A stretch of DNA of 64,000 nucleotides from NC2004 sp050874905 (GTDB lineage Bacteria > Bacillota > Clostridia > Lachnospirales > Lachnospiraceae), in contig JBNMLP010000014.1 in assembly GCA_050874905.1 (NCBI GenBank), forward strand, positions 15,970-79,969, read 5' to 3'. The notes under the pieces were generated by a model. It did no database searches and was not told the origin of the DNA. It saw only the letters and a program-made list of their open reading frames with translations. Made by a program: the position numbers and the translations under genes. Below are positions 34,278 to 42,573 of the stretch, in pieces (position 1 is the first letter of the stretch; the number at the start of each line of letters is the position of its first letter).

Positions 34278-35459
34278 ATGTCAAAGAAAGTTGTTTTAGC
34301 TGGCGCATGTCGTACAGCCATCGGAACTATGGGTGGAGGATTAAGCACAACTCCAGCTCCAGTATTAGGTTCTATCGTAATCAAGGAAGCATTAAACCGT
34401 GCTGGTGTACCTGCTGATCAGGTTGACCATGTATACATGGGATGCGTTATCCAGGCTGGTCTTGGTCAGAACGTTGCACGTCAGGCTTCTTTAAAAGCAG
34501 GTCTTCCTATTGAGACTCCTGCTGTTACAGTAAACGTAGTATGTGGTTCTGGTCTGAACTGTGTAAACATGGCTGCTCAGATGATCCAGGCTGGCGATGC
34601 TGACATCGTTGTAGCTGGTGGTGTGGAGAATATGTCTATGGCTCCATATGCATTAAAGCAGGCTCGTTTTGGTTACAGAATGGGTAATAACACTGTAGTT
34701 GATACTATGGTAAATGATGCTTTATGGGATGCATTCAATGATTACCACATGGGTATCACAGCAGAGAACGTATGTGAGAAATATGGTATCACAAGAGAAG
34801 AGTTAGATGCATTTGCTGCAAAGAGCCAGCAGAAGGCAGCAGCTGCTGTTGAATCTGGTGCATTCAAAGACGAGATCGTTCCTGTTGAAGTAAAGAAGAA
34901 AAAAGAGACAGTTATCATTGATACTGATGAGGGACCACGTCCTGGAACAACTGCTGAGAGCATTGCAAAGTTACGTCCTGCATTCAAGAAAGACGGTATC
35001 GTAACAGCTGCAAACTCTTCAGGAATCAATGACGGTGCTGCAGCAATCGTTGTTATGAGCGAAGAGAAAGCAAAAGAGTTAGGCGTTACTCCAATGGCTA
35101 CATTCGTTGCAGGAGCATTAGGCGGAGTAGATCCTTCTATCATGGGTGTAGGTCCTGTTGCTTCTACAAAGAAAGTATTAGCTAAGACTGGTATGACGAT
35201 CGATCAGTTCGATATCATCGAGGCAAATGAGGCATTTGCTGCACAGTCTATCGCTGTACAGAGAGAATTAGGCTTTACAGATGAGCAGTTGAATCCAAAC
35301 GGTGGTGCGATTGCATTAGGACATCCTGTTGGAGCTTCTGGATGCCGTATCTTAGTAACTCTGCTTCATGAGATGCAGAAGAAAGATGCAAAGACTGGTT
35401 TAGCAACCTTATGTATCGGTGGCGGTATGGGATGCTCTACCATCGTTAAGAGAGACTAA
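34278..35459 (+). CDS. thl: Acetyl-CoA acetyltransferase (thiolase)
   Basis: The 393-residue protein is a biosynthetic thiolase. The nucleophilic Cys is in VNVVCGSGLNCVNMA, the active-site His in ALGHPVGASG, and the second Cys in TLCIGGGMG. It condenses two acetyl-CoA to acetoacetyl-CoA, the first step to butyrate. The long open frame upstream is leader, so ATG 34278 behind GGAGG is the start. It is the first gene of the thl-crt-hbd-bcd-etfB-etfA operon. Proline codons are almost all CCT or CCA, unlike the surrounding genes, suggesting high expression. Confidence 0.96.
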   Translation: MSKKVVLAGACRTAIGTMGGGLSTTPAPVLGSIVIKEALNRAGVPADQVDHVYMGCVIQAGLGQNVARQASLKAGLPIETPAVTVNVVCGSGLNCVNMAAQMIQAGDADIVVAGGVENMSMAPYALKQARFGYRMGNNTVVDTMVNDALWDAFNDYHMGITAENVCEKYGITREELDAFAAKSQQKAAAAVESGAFKDEIVPVEVKKKKETVIIDTDEGPRPGTTAESIAKLRPAFKKDGIVTAANSSGINDGAAAIVVMSEEKAKELGVTPMATFVAGALGGVDPSIMGVGPVASTKKVLAKTGMTIDQFDIIEANEAFAAQSIAVQRELGFTDEQLNPNGGAIALGHPVGASGCRILVTLLHEMQKKDAKTGLATLCIGGGMGCSTIVKRD

Positions 35460-35470
35460 TTGGGAAGCTT

Positions 35471-35499
35471 TTCATCTGCGGGATCATTCCGCAGATGAA
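35471..35499 (+). promoter_or_regulatory. Intercistronic hairpin thl-crt
   Basis: TTCATCTGCGG and CCGCAGATGAA form a perfect 11-bp stem with a 7-base loop between thl and crt, without a real T tract. It may act as a processing or mRNA stability element rather than a terminator. Confidence 0.65.
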
Positions 35500-35520
35500 T
35501 TTATGTAAAAGGAGAATATC

Positions 35521-36309
35521 ATGGAATTTATCACATATGAGCAGGATGGTTTTGTAGGTGTGATTACCATCAATCGTCCAAAAGCGTTAAACGCATTAAA
35601 CTCACAGGTATTAGATGAGTTAAATGAGACTTTAGATGCTGTAGATTTAGATGCTACCAGAGCATTGATCGTAACCGGTGCCGGAGAGAAATCTTTTGTT
35701 GCCGGCGCAGATATTGGAGAGATGTCTACTCTTACTAAAGCAGAAGGAGAGGCATTTGGTAAAAAGGGAAATGATGTATTCCGTAAGATTGAAACATTCC
35801 CAATCCCTGTTATTGCTGCAGTCAATGGTTTTGCACTCGGCGGTGGATGTGAGATCAGCATGAGTTGTGACATCCGCATCTGTTCAGAGAACGCTGTATT
35901 TGGTCAGCCTGAGGTTGGTCTTGGTATTACCCCTGGATTTGGTGGAACACAGAGACTGGCTCGCCTGGTAGGTGCTGGTATGGCAAAACAGATGATCTAC
36001 ACGGCTCGTAACATCAAAGCAGACGAGGCATACCGCATTGGTTTAGTCAATGCTGTATACCCATTAGAGGAGCTTTTAGATGCTGCTAAGAAATTAGCAC
36101 AGGGCATTGCTAAGCAGGCTCCGATCGCAGTTCGCAACTGCAAAAAGGCAATCAATGACGGACTTCAGGTAGATATGGATCAGGCTATCGTGATCGAGGA
36201 GAAATTATTCGGTGACTGCTTCGAGACAGAAGACCAGAAAGCCGGAATGGGCAATTTCTTAGCTCCAAAAGAGCAGAAAGTAAAAGTCGTAGACTTTAAG
36301 AACAAATAA
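35521..36309 (+). CDS. crt: 3-hydroxybutyryl-CoA dehydratase (crotonase)
   Basis: The 262-residue protein has the crotonase fold: INRPKALNALN, the oxyanion-hole segment FVAGADIGEM, NGFALGGGCEISMSCDIRI, and the second active-site region FGQPEVGLGITPGFGGTQRLARLVG with the catalytic glutamates. It dehydrates 3-hydroxybutyryl-CoA to crotonyl-CoA. It is the second gene of the operon, with AAAGGAGAA before the ATG. Confidence 0.95.
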   Translation: MEFITYEQDGFVGVITINRPKALNALNSQVLDELNETLDAVDLDATRALIVTGAGEKSFVAGADIGEMSTLTKAEGEAFGKKGNDVFRKIETFPIPVIAAVNGFALGGGCEISMSCDIRICSENAVFGQPEVGLGITPGFGGTQRLARLVGAGMAKQMIYTARNIKADEAYRIGLVNAVYPLEELLDAAKKLAQGIAKQAPIAVRNCKKAINDGLQVDMDQAIVIEEKLFGDCFETEDQKAGMGNFLAPKEQKVKVVDFKNK

Positions 36310-36332
36310 TTGTTTGTGTTATGTCGATTTTA

Positions 36333-36369
36333 TCACAAAGGAAGATATCCACGTATCCTTCCTTTGTGT
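36333..36369 (+). promoter_or_regulatory. Intercistronic hairpin crt-hbd
   Basis: CACAAAGGAAGATA pairs with TATCCTTCCTTTGTG over 14 positions with a single bulge, in the 94-base gap between crt and hbd. It resembles the thl-crt hairpin in position but not in sequence. Confidence 0.65.
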
Positions 36370-36403
36370 GAAATTTACAAATAAAAAATAGGAGGATGAA
36401 AAC

Positions 36404-37276
36404 ATGAAGGTAGGCGTAATTGGCGCAGGTACTATGGGCCAGGGTATTGCGAAAGCATTTGCTATGGTTGATGGCTACGAAGTTGCACTCTGCGATATCA
36501 AGCAGGAGTGGGCTGACGGTGGAAAGGACAAGATTGCAAAAGGTTATGCAAGACTTGTAGAAAAAGGTAAGATGACTCAGGAGAAGGTTGACGGAATTCT
36601 TAACAGCATTACGACTGGTTTGAAGGAAGACCTTTGCGCAGACTGTGATTTAGTTGTTGAGGCTGCATTTGAGGATATGAAAGTGAAGAAAGATACATTT
36701 GGTGAGTTAGACAAGATCTGTAAGCCAGAGTGTGTATTTGCTTCTAACACATCCAGCCTTTCTATCACAGAGATCGGTAACGGTTTAACACGTCCTATGA
36801 TCGGTATGCACTTCTTTAACCCTGCTGACCGTATGAAATTAGTTGAGGTTATCGCTGGTGTGAATACTCCTCAGGAGACAGTAGACAAGATCGTTGCAAT
36901 CGCAAAAGAGATTGGCAAGACTCCTGTTCAGGTAAATGAAGCTGCTGGTTTCGTAGTAAACCGTATCTTGATCCCAATGATCAATGAAGCTGCTTTCATC
37001 AAGATGGAAGGTGTTTCTGATATTGCCGGTATCGATGCTGCTATGAAGCTTGGTGCAAATCATCCAATGGGACCTTTAGAGTTAGGTGATTTCGTTGGCC
37101 TTGATATCTGTCTGGCTATTATGGATGTATTATATGCAGAGACTGGCGACAGCAAGTATCGTGCATGTCCATTGATCCGTAAGATGGTTCGTGGTGGTAA
37201 CTTAGGCTGCAAGAGTGGCAAAGGTTTCTATGTATACAATGCTGACCGCACAAAGACACCAGTAGATGCTCAGTAA
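36404..37276 (+). CDS. hbd: 3-hydroxybutyryl-CoA dehydrogenase
   Basis: The 290-residue protein starts with a Rossmann motif GVIGAGTMGQGIAKAFA, has NTSSLSI, and contains the catalytic region GMHFFNPADRMKLVEVI with the active-site His. AAGFVVNRILIPMINEA and the C-terminal GRKSGKGFY-like GCKSGKGFYVY are also present. It reduces acetoacetyl-CoA to 3-hydroxybutyryl-CoA with NAD(P)H. It is the third gene of the butyrate operon, followed by only a weak hairpin before bcd. Confidence 0.96.
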   Translation: MKVGVIGAGTMGQGIAKAFAMVDGYEVALCDIKQEWADGGKDKIAKGYARLVEKGKMTQEKVDGILNSITTGLKEDLCADCDLVVEAAFEDMKVKKDTFGELDKICKPECVFASNTSSLSITEIGNGLTRPMIGMHFFNPADRMKLVEVIAGVNTPQETVDKIVAIAKEIGKTPVQVNEAAGFVVNRILIPMINEAAFIKMEGVSDIAGIDAAMKLGANHPMGPLELGDFVGLDICLAIMDVLYAETGDSKYRACPLIRKMVRGGNLGCKSGKGFYVYNADRTKTPVDAQ

Positions 37277-37340
37277 TTGAGATCAGGTGGATTGATAAGG
37301 ATTTGATCCAATATCATTTTTATAGGAGGAAATATACAAA

Positions 37341-38507
37341 ATGGATTTCACTTTAAGTAAGAAACATGAAATGGCACAGACTCTTTTCAGAGAGTTCGCT
37401 GAGAACGAAGTTAAGCCACTTGCTCAGGAAATCGATGAGGAGCATAGATTCCCAAGAGAGACTGTTGAGAAGATGGCAAAAGCTGGATTTATGGGTATTC
37501 CTGTACCAGAAGAGTTTGGTGGACAGGGCTGTGATCCTTTAACATACGCTATGTGTGTAGAGGAATTATCAAAGGTTTGCGGTACAACTGGTGTTATTGT
37601 ATCTGCACATACTTCTCTTTGTATCGATCCAATCCAGACATTTGGTACCAAGGAGCAGAAAGAGAAATATTTACCAGATTTAGCTTCTGGTAAGAAGTTA
37701 GGTGCATTTGGTCTGACTGAGCCGGGTGCTGGTACTGACGCACAGGGACAGCAGACAAAAGCTGTTTTAGATGGCGACGAGTGGGTACTGAACGGATCTA
37801 AGTGCTTTATCACCAATGGTAAAGAAGCAGATGTTTATATCGTAATCGCTGTAACCGGTAAGATTGAAAAACGTGGACGTATGCAGAAAGAGATCTCTGC
37901 ATTCATCGTAGAGAAAGATACTCCGGGCTTCACATTCGGAACCAAGGAGAACAAGATGGGTATCTGTGGTTCTTCTACTTATGAGCTGATCTTTACTGAC
38001 TGCCGTATTCCTAAGGAAAACTTATTAGGACAGAAGGGTAAAGGATTTGGTATCGCTATGCACACACTGGATGGTGGTCGTATCGGTATCGCTGCTCAGG
38101 CTCTTGGTATCGCTGAGGGTGCATTAGAGACAACAGTAAACTATGTAAAAGAGCGTAAGCAGTTTGGTCGTTCTATTGCACAGTTCCAGAATACACAGTT
38201 TGTTTTAGCTGATTTAGCAACTAAGATCGAAGCTGCTAAGATGTTAGTATACAAAGCTGCATGTAAGAAGGGTGAGTACCAGAATGGTGCTAAGGTTTCT
38301 TACTCTGTAGAAGCTGCTATGGCAAAACTTTGCGCAGCAGAGGTTGCTATGGAAGTTACAACGAAGTGTGTACAGTTACACGGTGGTTACGGATACATCA
38401 AAGAGTATGATGTTGAGCGTATGATGCGTGATGCTAAGATTACTGAGATCTACGAAGGAACTTCAGAAGTTCAGCGTATGGTAATTTCAGCAAACATTTT
38501 AAAATAA
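37341..38507 (+). CDS. bcd: Butyryl-CoA dehydrogenase
   Basis: The 388-residue protein is an acyl-CoA dehydrogenase: GAFGLTEPGAGTDAQGQQT, the middle domain KCFITNG, the dimer region RKQFGRSIAQFQ, and C-terminal YEGTSEVQRMVI containing the catalytic Glu of short-chain enzymes. It binds FAD and, together with EtfAB encoded next, reduces crotonyl-CoA to butyryl-CoA. In butyrate-forming Clostridia it couples this exergonic step to ferredoxin reduction by electron bifurcation. The gap to etfB is 17 bases without hairpin, so Bcd, EtfB and EtfA are made together. Confidence 0.96.
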   Translation: MDFTLSKKHEMAQTLFREFAENEVKPLAQEIDEEHRFPRETVEKMAKAGFMGIPVPEEFGGQGCDPLTYAMCVEELSKVCGTTGVIVSAHTSLCIDPIQTFGTKEQKEKYLPDLASGKKLGAFGLTEPGAGTDAQGQQTKAVLDGDEWVLNGSKCFITNGKEADVYIVIAVTGKIEKRGRMQKEISAFIVEKDTPGFTFGTKENKMGICGSSTYELIFTDCRIPKENLLGQKGKGFGIAMHTLDGGRIGIAAQALGIAEGALETTVNYVKERKQFGRSIAQFQNTQFVLADLATKIEAAKMLVYKAACKKGEYQNGAKVSYSVEAAMAKLCAAEVAMEVTTKCVQLHGGYGYIKEYDVERMMRDAKITEIYEGTSEVQRMVISANILK

Positions 38508-38524
38508 TTTAGGAGGTACGTATC

Positions 38525-39310
38525 GTGAAAGTCGTTGTTTGTGTAAAACAGGTGCCAGATACAAAGGGTGGCGTACAGTTTAACCCAGATGGTACATTAA
38601 ATAGAGCTGCTATGCTTACAATTATGAACCCGGATGACAAAGCTGGTTTAGAGGCAGCATTAAGATTAAAAGATGAGTTCGGTGCAGAAGTTACCGTATT
38701 GACCATGGGTCTTCCAAAGGCTGCAGATGTTCTGCGTGAGGCTATGGCTATGGGTGCTGATAATGGTATCCTTGTAACAGACCGTGTATTAGGTGGTGCA
38801 GATACTTGGGCTACTTCTACTACAATTGCAGGTGCATTAAGAAATATTGATTATGATATTATCATCACAGGTCGTCAGGCTATCGATGGTGATACCGCAC
38901 AGGTTGGTCCTCAGATCGCTGAGCATTTAGGACTTCCTGTAATCTCTTATGCACAGGAGATCAAGGTAGATGGTGACAGCGTTGTTGTAAAACGTCAGTA
39001 TGATGATGGATATCATATGTTAAAGGTTAAGACACCTTGCCTGATCACTGCATTAGCAGAGTTAAATGAGCCTCGTTACATGACTCCAGGTGGAATCTTT
39101 GATGCATGTGATGCAGAGATCACTACATGGGGCAGAGCTGATCTGAAAGATGTAGATGACAGCAACTTAGGTTTGAATGGTTCTCCTACAAAGATCGCTA
39201 AGGCTTCTGATAAAGTTCGTAAGGGTGCTGGCGAGAAATTCGTTCCAGATTCTCCAGACGAGGCTGCTAAGATTATCGTAGATGCATTAACAAGTAAGCA
39301 CATTATCTAA
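38525..39310 (+). CDS. etfB: Electron transfer flavoprotein, beta subunit
   Basis: The 261-residue protein begins with a GTG codon behind AGGAGGT and reads VKVVVCVKQVPDT after the start residue. It has GRQAIDGDTAQVGPQIAEHLGLP, the ETF-beta signature, and LITALAELNEPRYMTPGGI. It forms the ETF heterodimer with EtfA and transfers electrons to Bcd. It lies 17 bases after bcd and 17 before etfA. Confidence 0.95.
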   Translation: MKVVVCVKQVPDTKGGVQFNPDGTLNRAAMLTIMNPDDKAGLEAALRLKDEFGAEVTVLTMGLPKAADVLREAMAMGADNGILVTDRVLGGADTWATSTTIAGALRNIDYDIIITGRQAIDGDTAQVGPQIAEHLGLPVISYAQEIKVDGDSVVVKRQYDDGYHMLKVKTPCLITALAELNEPRYMTPGGIFDACDAEITTWGRADLKDVDDSNLGLNGSPTKIAKASDKVRKGAGEKFVPDSPDEAAKIIVDALTSKHII

Positions 39311-39327
39311 TTAAAGAGGTGAATAAA

Positions 39328-40389
39328 ATGGGCGCAATGAACGCAGAAGAAATTGCACAGTACAAAGGCGTATATGTCTTTGCACAGCAGGTAGACAATG
39401 AGTTAAGCAATATCTCTTTCGAACTGATCGGTGAAGGTAAGAGACTTGCTGAGAAGTTAGGCACAGACGTAACTGCTGTATTGATCGGATCTGAAGTAAA
39501 AGGTCTTGTAGATGAGTTAGCAGCTTATGGTGCTGATAAAGTAATTGTTGTAGACGATCCTGAATTAAAGAACTACAGAACAGAGCCATATGCACATGCA
39601 TTAGCATCTGTAATCAATGAGTACAAGCCAGAGATCATGTTAGTTGGTGCTACCGCAATCGGTCGTGACTTAGGTCCTACAGTTTCCGCTCGTGTAGCAA
39701 CTGGTTTAACTGCTGACTGTACATTATTAGAGATTGGTGATTTCCCAATCAATCCAATTCCTGGAAAAGAGCAGAAGCACAATCAGTTATTGATGACACG
39801 TCCTGCTTTCGGTGGAAATACAATCGCTACGATCGCTTGTCCGGATAACCGTCCTCAGATGGCTACAGTACGTCCTGGTGTTATGCAGAAATTAGAGAAG
39901 AATCCTAACGCTAAGGCAGAAGTGATCGAGTACAATCCTGGATTTACTCCAAATAACAAATATGTTGAGATCCTTGAGATCTCCAAGGCTGTATCAAACA
40001 TCAAAGACATTATGGATGCTAAGATCTTAGTTTCCGGTGGTCGTGGTGTTGGATCTGCTGAGAACTTCAAGCTTTTAGACGATCTTGCAGAGGCAATTGG
40101 TGGACAGGTTTCATGTTCTCGTGCTGTTGTAGATTCCGGCTGGAAGCCAAAAGAGCTTCAGGTAGGTCAGACAGGTAAGACTGTACGTCCTAACGTATAT
40201 TTTGCAATCGGTATTTCTGGAGCAATCCAGCACGTTGCAGGTATGGAAGAGTCTGATCTGATCATCGCAATCAACAAAGACGAAGATGCTCCAATCTTTG
40301 ACGTAGCTGATTACGGTATCGTTGGTGATCTGAATAAGATCGTTCCATTGTTAACACAGGGCATCAAAGATGCAATTGCTAACAAATAA
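39328..40389 (+). CDS. etfA: Electron transfer flavoprotein, alpha subunit
   Basis: The 353-residue protein has the ETF-alpha C-terminal FAD site: VSGGRGVGSAENFKLLDDLA, then SRAVVDSGWKPKELQVGQTGKTVRPNVYFAIGISGAIQHVAGM, and a final NKDEDAPIFDVADYGIVGD. ATG 39328 follows AAAGAGGTGA; an upstream GTG at 39319 lies within that ribosome site and is rejected. It closes the butyrate operon before a strong terminator. Confidence 0.95.
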   Translation: MGAMNAEEIAQYKGVYVFAQQVDNELSNISFELIGEGKRLAEKLGTDVTAVLIGSEVKGLVDELAAYGADKVIVVDDPELKNYRTEPYAHALASVINEYKPEIMLVGATAIGRDLGPTVSARVATGLTADCTLLEIGDFPINPIPGKEQKHNQLLMTRPAFGGNTIATIACPDNRPQMATVRPGVMQKLEKNPNAKAEVIEYNPGFTPNNKYVEILEISKAVSNIKDIMDAKILVSGGRGVGSAENFKLLDDLAEAIGGQVSCSRAVVDSGWKPKELQVGQTGKTVRPNVYFAIGISGAIQHVAGMEESDLIIAINKDEDAPIFDVADYGIVGDLNKIVPLLTQGIKDAIANK

Positions 40390-40431
40390 TTGACCCACAT
40401 AAAGAGGCAGAACAACTTTAGACATAATAAT

Positions 40432-40468
40432 AAAAGGAGTTGGTGCATGACACCAGCTCCTTTTTATA
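40432..40468 (+). terminator. Terminator of the butyrate operon
   Basis: AAAAGGAGTTGGTG pairs with CACCAGCTCCTTTT (one G-U) around CATGA and continues into T-rich sequence. Confidence 0.9.
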
Positions 40469-40503
40469 TTGTTATTATGGATCATGAAAAGATAGGACAA
40501 AAG

Positions 40504-40527
40504 AAAAACGGCATCACTGCCGTTTCT
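40504..40527 (-). terminator. Terminator of the butyrate kinase gene
   Basis: On the minus strand AAACGGCA pairs with TGCCGTTT around GTGA, followed by TTTCTTTTG. It lies about 25 bases past the buk stop. Confidence 0.8.
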
Positions 40528-40549
40528 CTAAAATAGAATAAAGTTAGAA

Positions 40550-41617
40550 TTAGTATTCCATTGCTTTTTCTTCGCCGTTCATAACACGAAGTGCACCCTG
40601 TGCTAATGCTAAAAGCTCGTCCTCACCAGGATAAAGAGTAACAGGAGCGATCCACTCTACTGCCTTTGTCATTTCCTCCTGTGTGAACTGGTTGTAAGCG
40701 ATACCGCCGGTTAAGATGATCTGATCTACCTTGCCGCCCAATACAACAGCCATAGCGCCAATCTCTTTCTCCAATTGATAATGGAATGCATCAATTACTG
40801 CAGCAGCAGTCTGATTGCCTTCCTGTTTCATTTTCATAACATCACGCATATCGTTGCTTCCAACATAAGCATTGAAACCACCGTTTCCGTTGATCATCTT
40901 GCCAACTTCTGCCTGTGTGTATTCTCCGCTGAAGCAGAGTTTCATTAAGGCACCAGATGGAAGACCACCGGAACGCTCTGGAGAGAACGGACCATCACCA
41001 TCTAAGGCATTGGCAACATCTACTACTTTACCGTGGTTATGTGCACCGACTGATACACCGCCGCCCATATGTACAACAATCAGATTCAGATCCTCATAAG
41101 CCTTGCCAACTTCCTTTGCATAACGTTTGGCAACAGCCTTCTGGTTTAATGCATGGAAGATGGAGATACGAGGCATTTTAGGATGACCGGAAAGACGTGC
41201 AACGTCAGATAATTCATCCACAACAACAGGATCTACAATGTAGGAAGGAACGTTGATCTCTGCTGCAATCTCAGATGCTAAAATACCACCTAAGTTAGAA
41301 GCATGCTGTCCCTGCTTTCCAATCTTTAAGTCTTCTAATAATGCTAGAGTAGTAGCATATGTACCGCCTGGAATTGGTTTTAATAAACCGCCGCGTCCAA
41401 CAACAACGTCAATGCTGTTTAAGTCTACATTTTTCTCTTTTAAAACAGAAAGGATCACTTCTTTACGGAAATCTTTCTGGTCGTAGATAGTTGCATACTG
41501 TGCAATCTCTTCTGTAGAGTGACGTAAGGTTTCCTCCATTACCTGTGTTTCATCTTCGTAAACACCGATCTTTGTAGAGGTAGAACCCGGATTGATAATT
41601 AAAATTTTGTATGACAT
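40550..41617 (-). CDS. buk: Butyrate kinase
   Basis: The 355-residue protein belongs to the acetokinase family: INPGSTSTKIGVYED at the N-terminus, VVGRGGLLKPIPGGTY, IVVHMGGGVSVGAHNHGKVVD, and RSGGLPSGAL. These match butyrate kinases rather than acetate kinase. It makes ATP from butyryl phosphate and ADP. ATG 41617 (MSYKILIINPG) has AGGAGG at good spacing. The gene is convergent with the butyrate operon and has its own promoter. The usual partner, phosphotransbutyrylase (ptb), is not next to it, so ptb must be elsewhere or replaced. Confidence 0.93.
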   Translation of the reverse strand: MSYKILIINPGSTSTKIGVYEDETQVMEETLRHSTEEIAQYATIYDQKDFRKEVILSVLKEKNVDLNSIDVVVGRGGLLKPIPGGTYATTLALLEDLKIGKQGQHASNLGGILASEIAAEINVPSYIVDPVVVDELSDVARLSGHPKMPRISIFHALNQKAVAKRYAKEVGKAYEDLNLIVVHMGGGVSVGAHNHGKVVDVANALDGDGPFSPERSGGLPSGALMKLCFSGEYTQAEVGKMINGNGGFNAYVGSNDMRDVMKMKQEGNQTAAAVIDAFHYQLEKEIGAMAVVLGGKVDQIILTGGIAYNQFTQEEMTKAVEWIAPVTLYPGEDELLALAQGALRVMNGEEKAMEY

Positions 41618-41660
41618 GATGGTCCTCCTTTTTTTGTGCCTATGCACATAATTACTATAT

Positions 41661-41689
41661 ATTTTATACCTAAACCCCTTTTAAATCAA
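41661..41689 (-). promoter_or_regulatory. Promoter of the butyrate kinase gene
   Basis: On the minus strand TTGATT is followed after 17 bases by TAAAAT, about 45 bases before the start codon. Confidence 0.6.
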
Positions 41690-41701
41690 GTATGTAACAT
41701 A

Positions 41702-41728
41702 GAAAAAGGACAGGCACATGCCTGTCCT
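41702..41728 (-). terminator. Terminator after gatD
   Basis: On the minus strand AGGACAGGC pairs with GCCTGTCCT and is followed by T5. It ends the murT-gatD transcript about 130 bases past gatD, just before the buk promoter. Confidence 0.8.
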
Positions 41729-41856
41729 ACATTGAGGGGGGAGAGGATTCAAATATATGAAAAACTCTACGATTATTATCATAAAGGCTTGTTGTGAAAG
41801 AAATGTGAACGATTGCAAAAAAAGATAAAAAACACACATTTTTCACAATTCATAAA

Positions 41857-42573
41857 TTAGTAGGTACGTCCCTGTGCGTAACGATTGGCTCGTATTTCTT
41901 CGGTATTATCAAGAGGAGCGAGGGTAATTGTTTTTTTGTATTTGCGTTCTAAGGCTTTTTGCAAGACATAATCGCAGAGCATAGGGTTTTTGGGAAGAAG
42001 CGGACCGTGCAGGTAAGTGCCAATGACATTTTTGTAGCGGACACCTTCATACCCCTGTTCCTCGGTGTTGCCATAACCATGAACCACTTTGCCAAGTGGT
42101 GTATTCTGGTTGATGTAGGTGCGTCCACCGTGATTTTCAAATCCGGTGATCGGCATAGGAAAGAGATCACTTTCAATCGTAATATTTCCGATCAGCCGTC
42201 CCTCTTTCTGGATCGTATAAAGATCAACGAGAGATAAACCTGGAATTTTTTCTTCTCCCATCTGGTAATAGGAGCCGAGTAACTGATAGCCGCCACAGAT
42301 GGCAAGTACCACGCCATCATCCTCTACGTAATGTGAAAAGTCATCCCGGATCAAAGAAAGCTCCTCACAGACCAGCTTTTGCTCGCGGTCAGAGCCACCA
42401 CCTAACAATACGATGTCCAGCGTATTAAAATCAATTGGATCGTGAAGCTGAAATTCTTTCACATGAGCATCAATGCCACGCCAATTCAGACGCTTTACCA
42501 TGCAGCGGATATTGCCACGATCTCCATAAAGGTTTAACAGATCGGGATATAAATGTCCAATTGTAAGTTCCAT
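41857..42573 (-). CDS. gatD: Lipid II isoglutaminyl synthase, glutaminase subunit GatD
   Basis: The 238-residue protein is a class I glutamine amidotransferase of the CobB/CobQ type: GHLYPDLLNLYGDRGN, the nucleophile Cys93 in LAICGGYQLLG, and GTYLHGPLLPKNP with the catalytic His. In Staphylococcus, GatD supplies ammonia to MurT, which amidates Glu in the lipid II stem peptide. It overlaps the murT stop by one base, so the two subunits are co-translated. Confidence 0.93.
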   Translation of the reverse strand: MELTIGHLYPDLLNLYGDRGNIRCMVKRLNWRGIDAHVKEFQLHDPIDFNTLDIVLLGGGSDREQKLVCEELSLIRDDFSHYVEDDGVVLAICGGYQLLGSYYQMGEEKIPGLSLVDLYTIQKEGRLIGNITIESDLFPMPITGFENHGGRTYINQNTPLGKVVHGYGNTEEQGYEGVRYKNVIGTYLHGPLLPKNPMLCDYVLQKALERKYKKTITLAPLDNTEEIRANRYAQGRTY

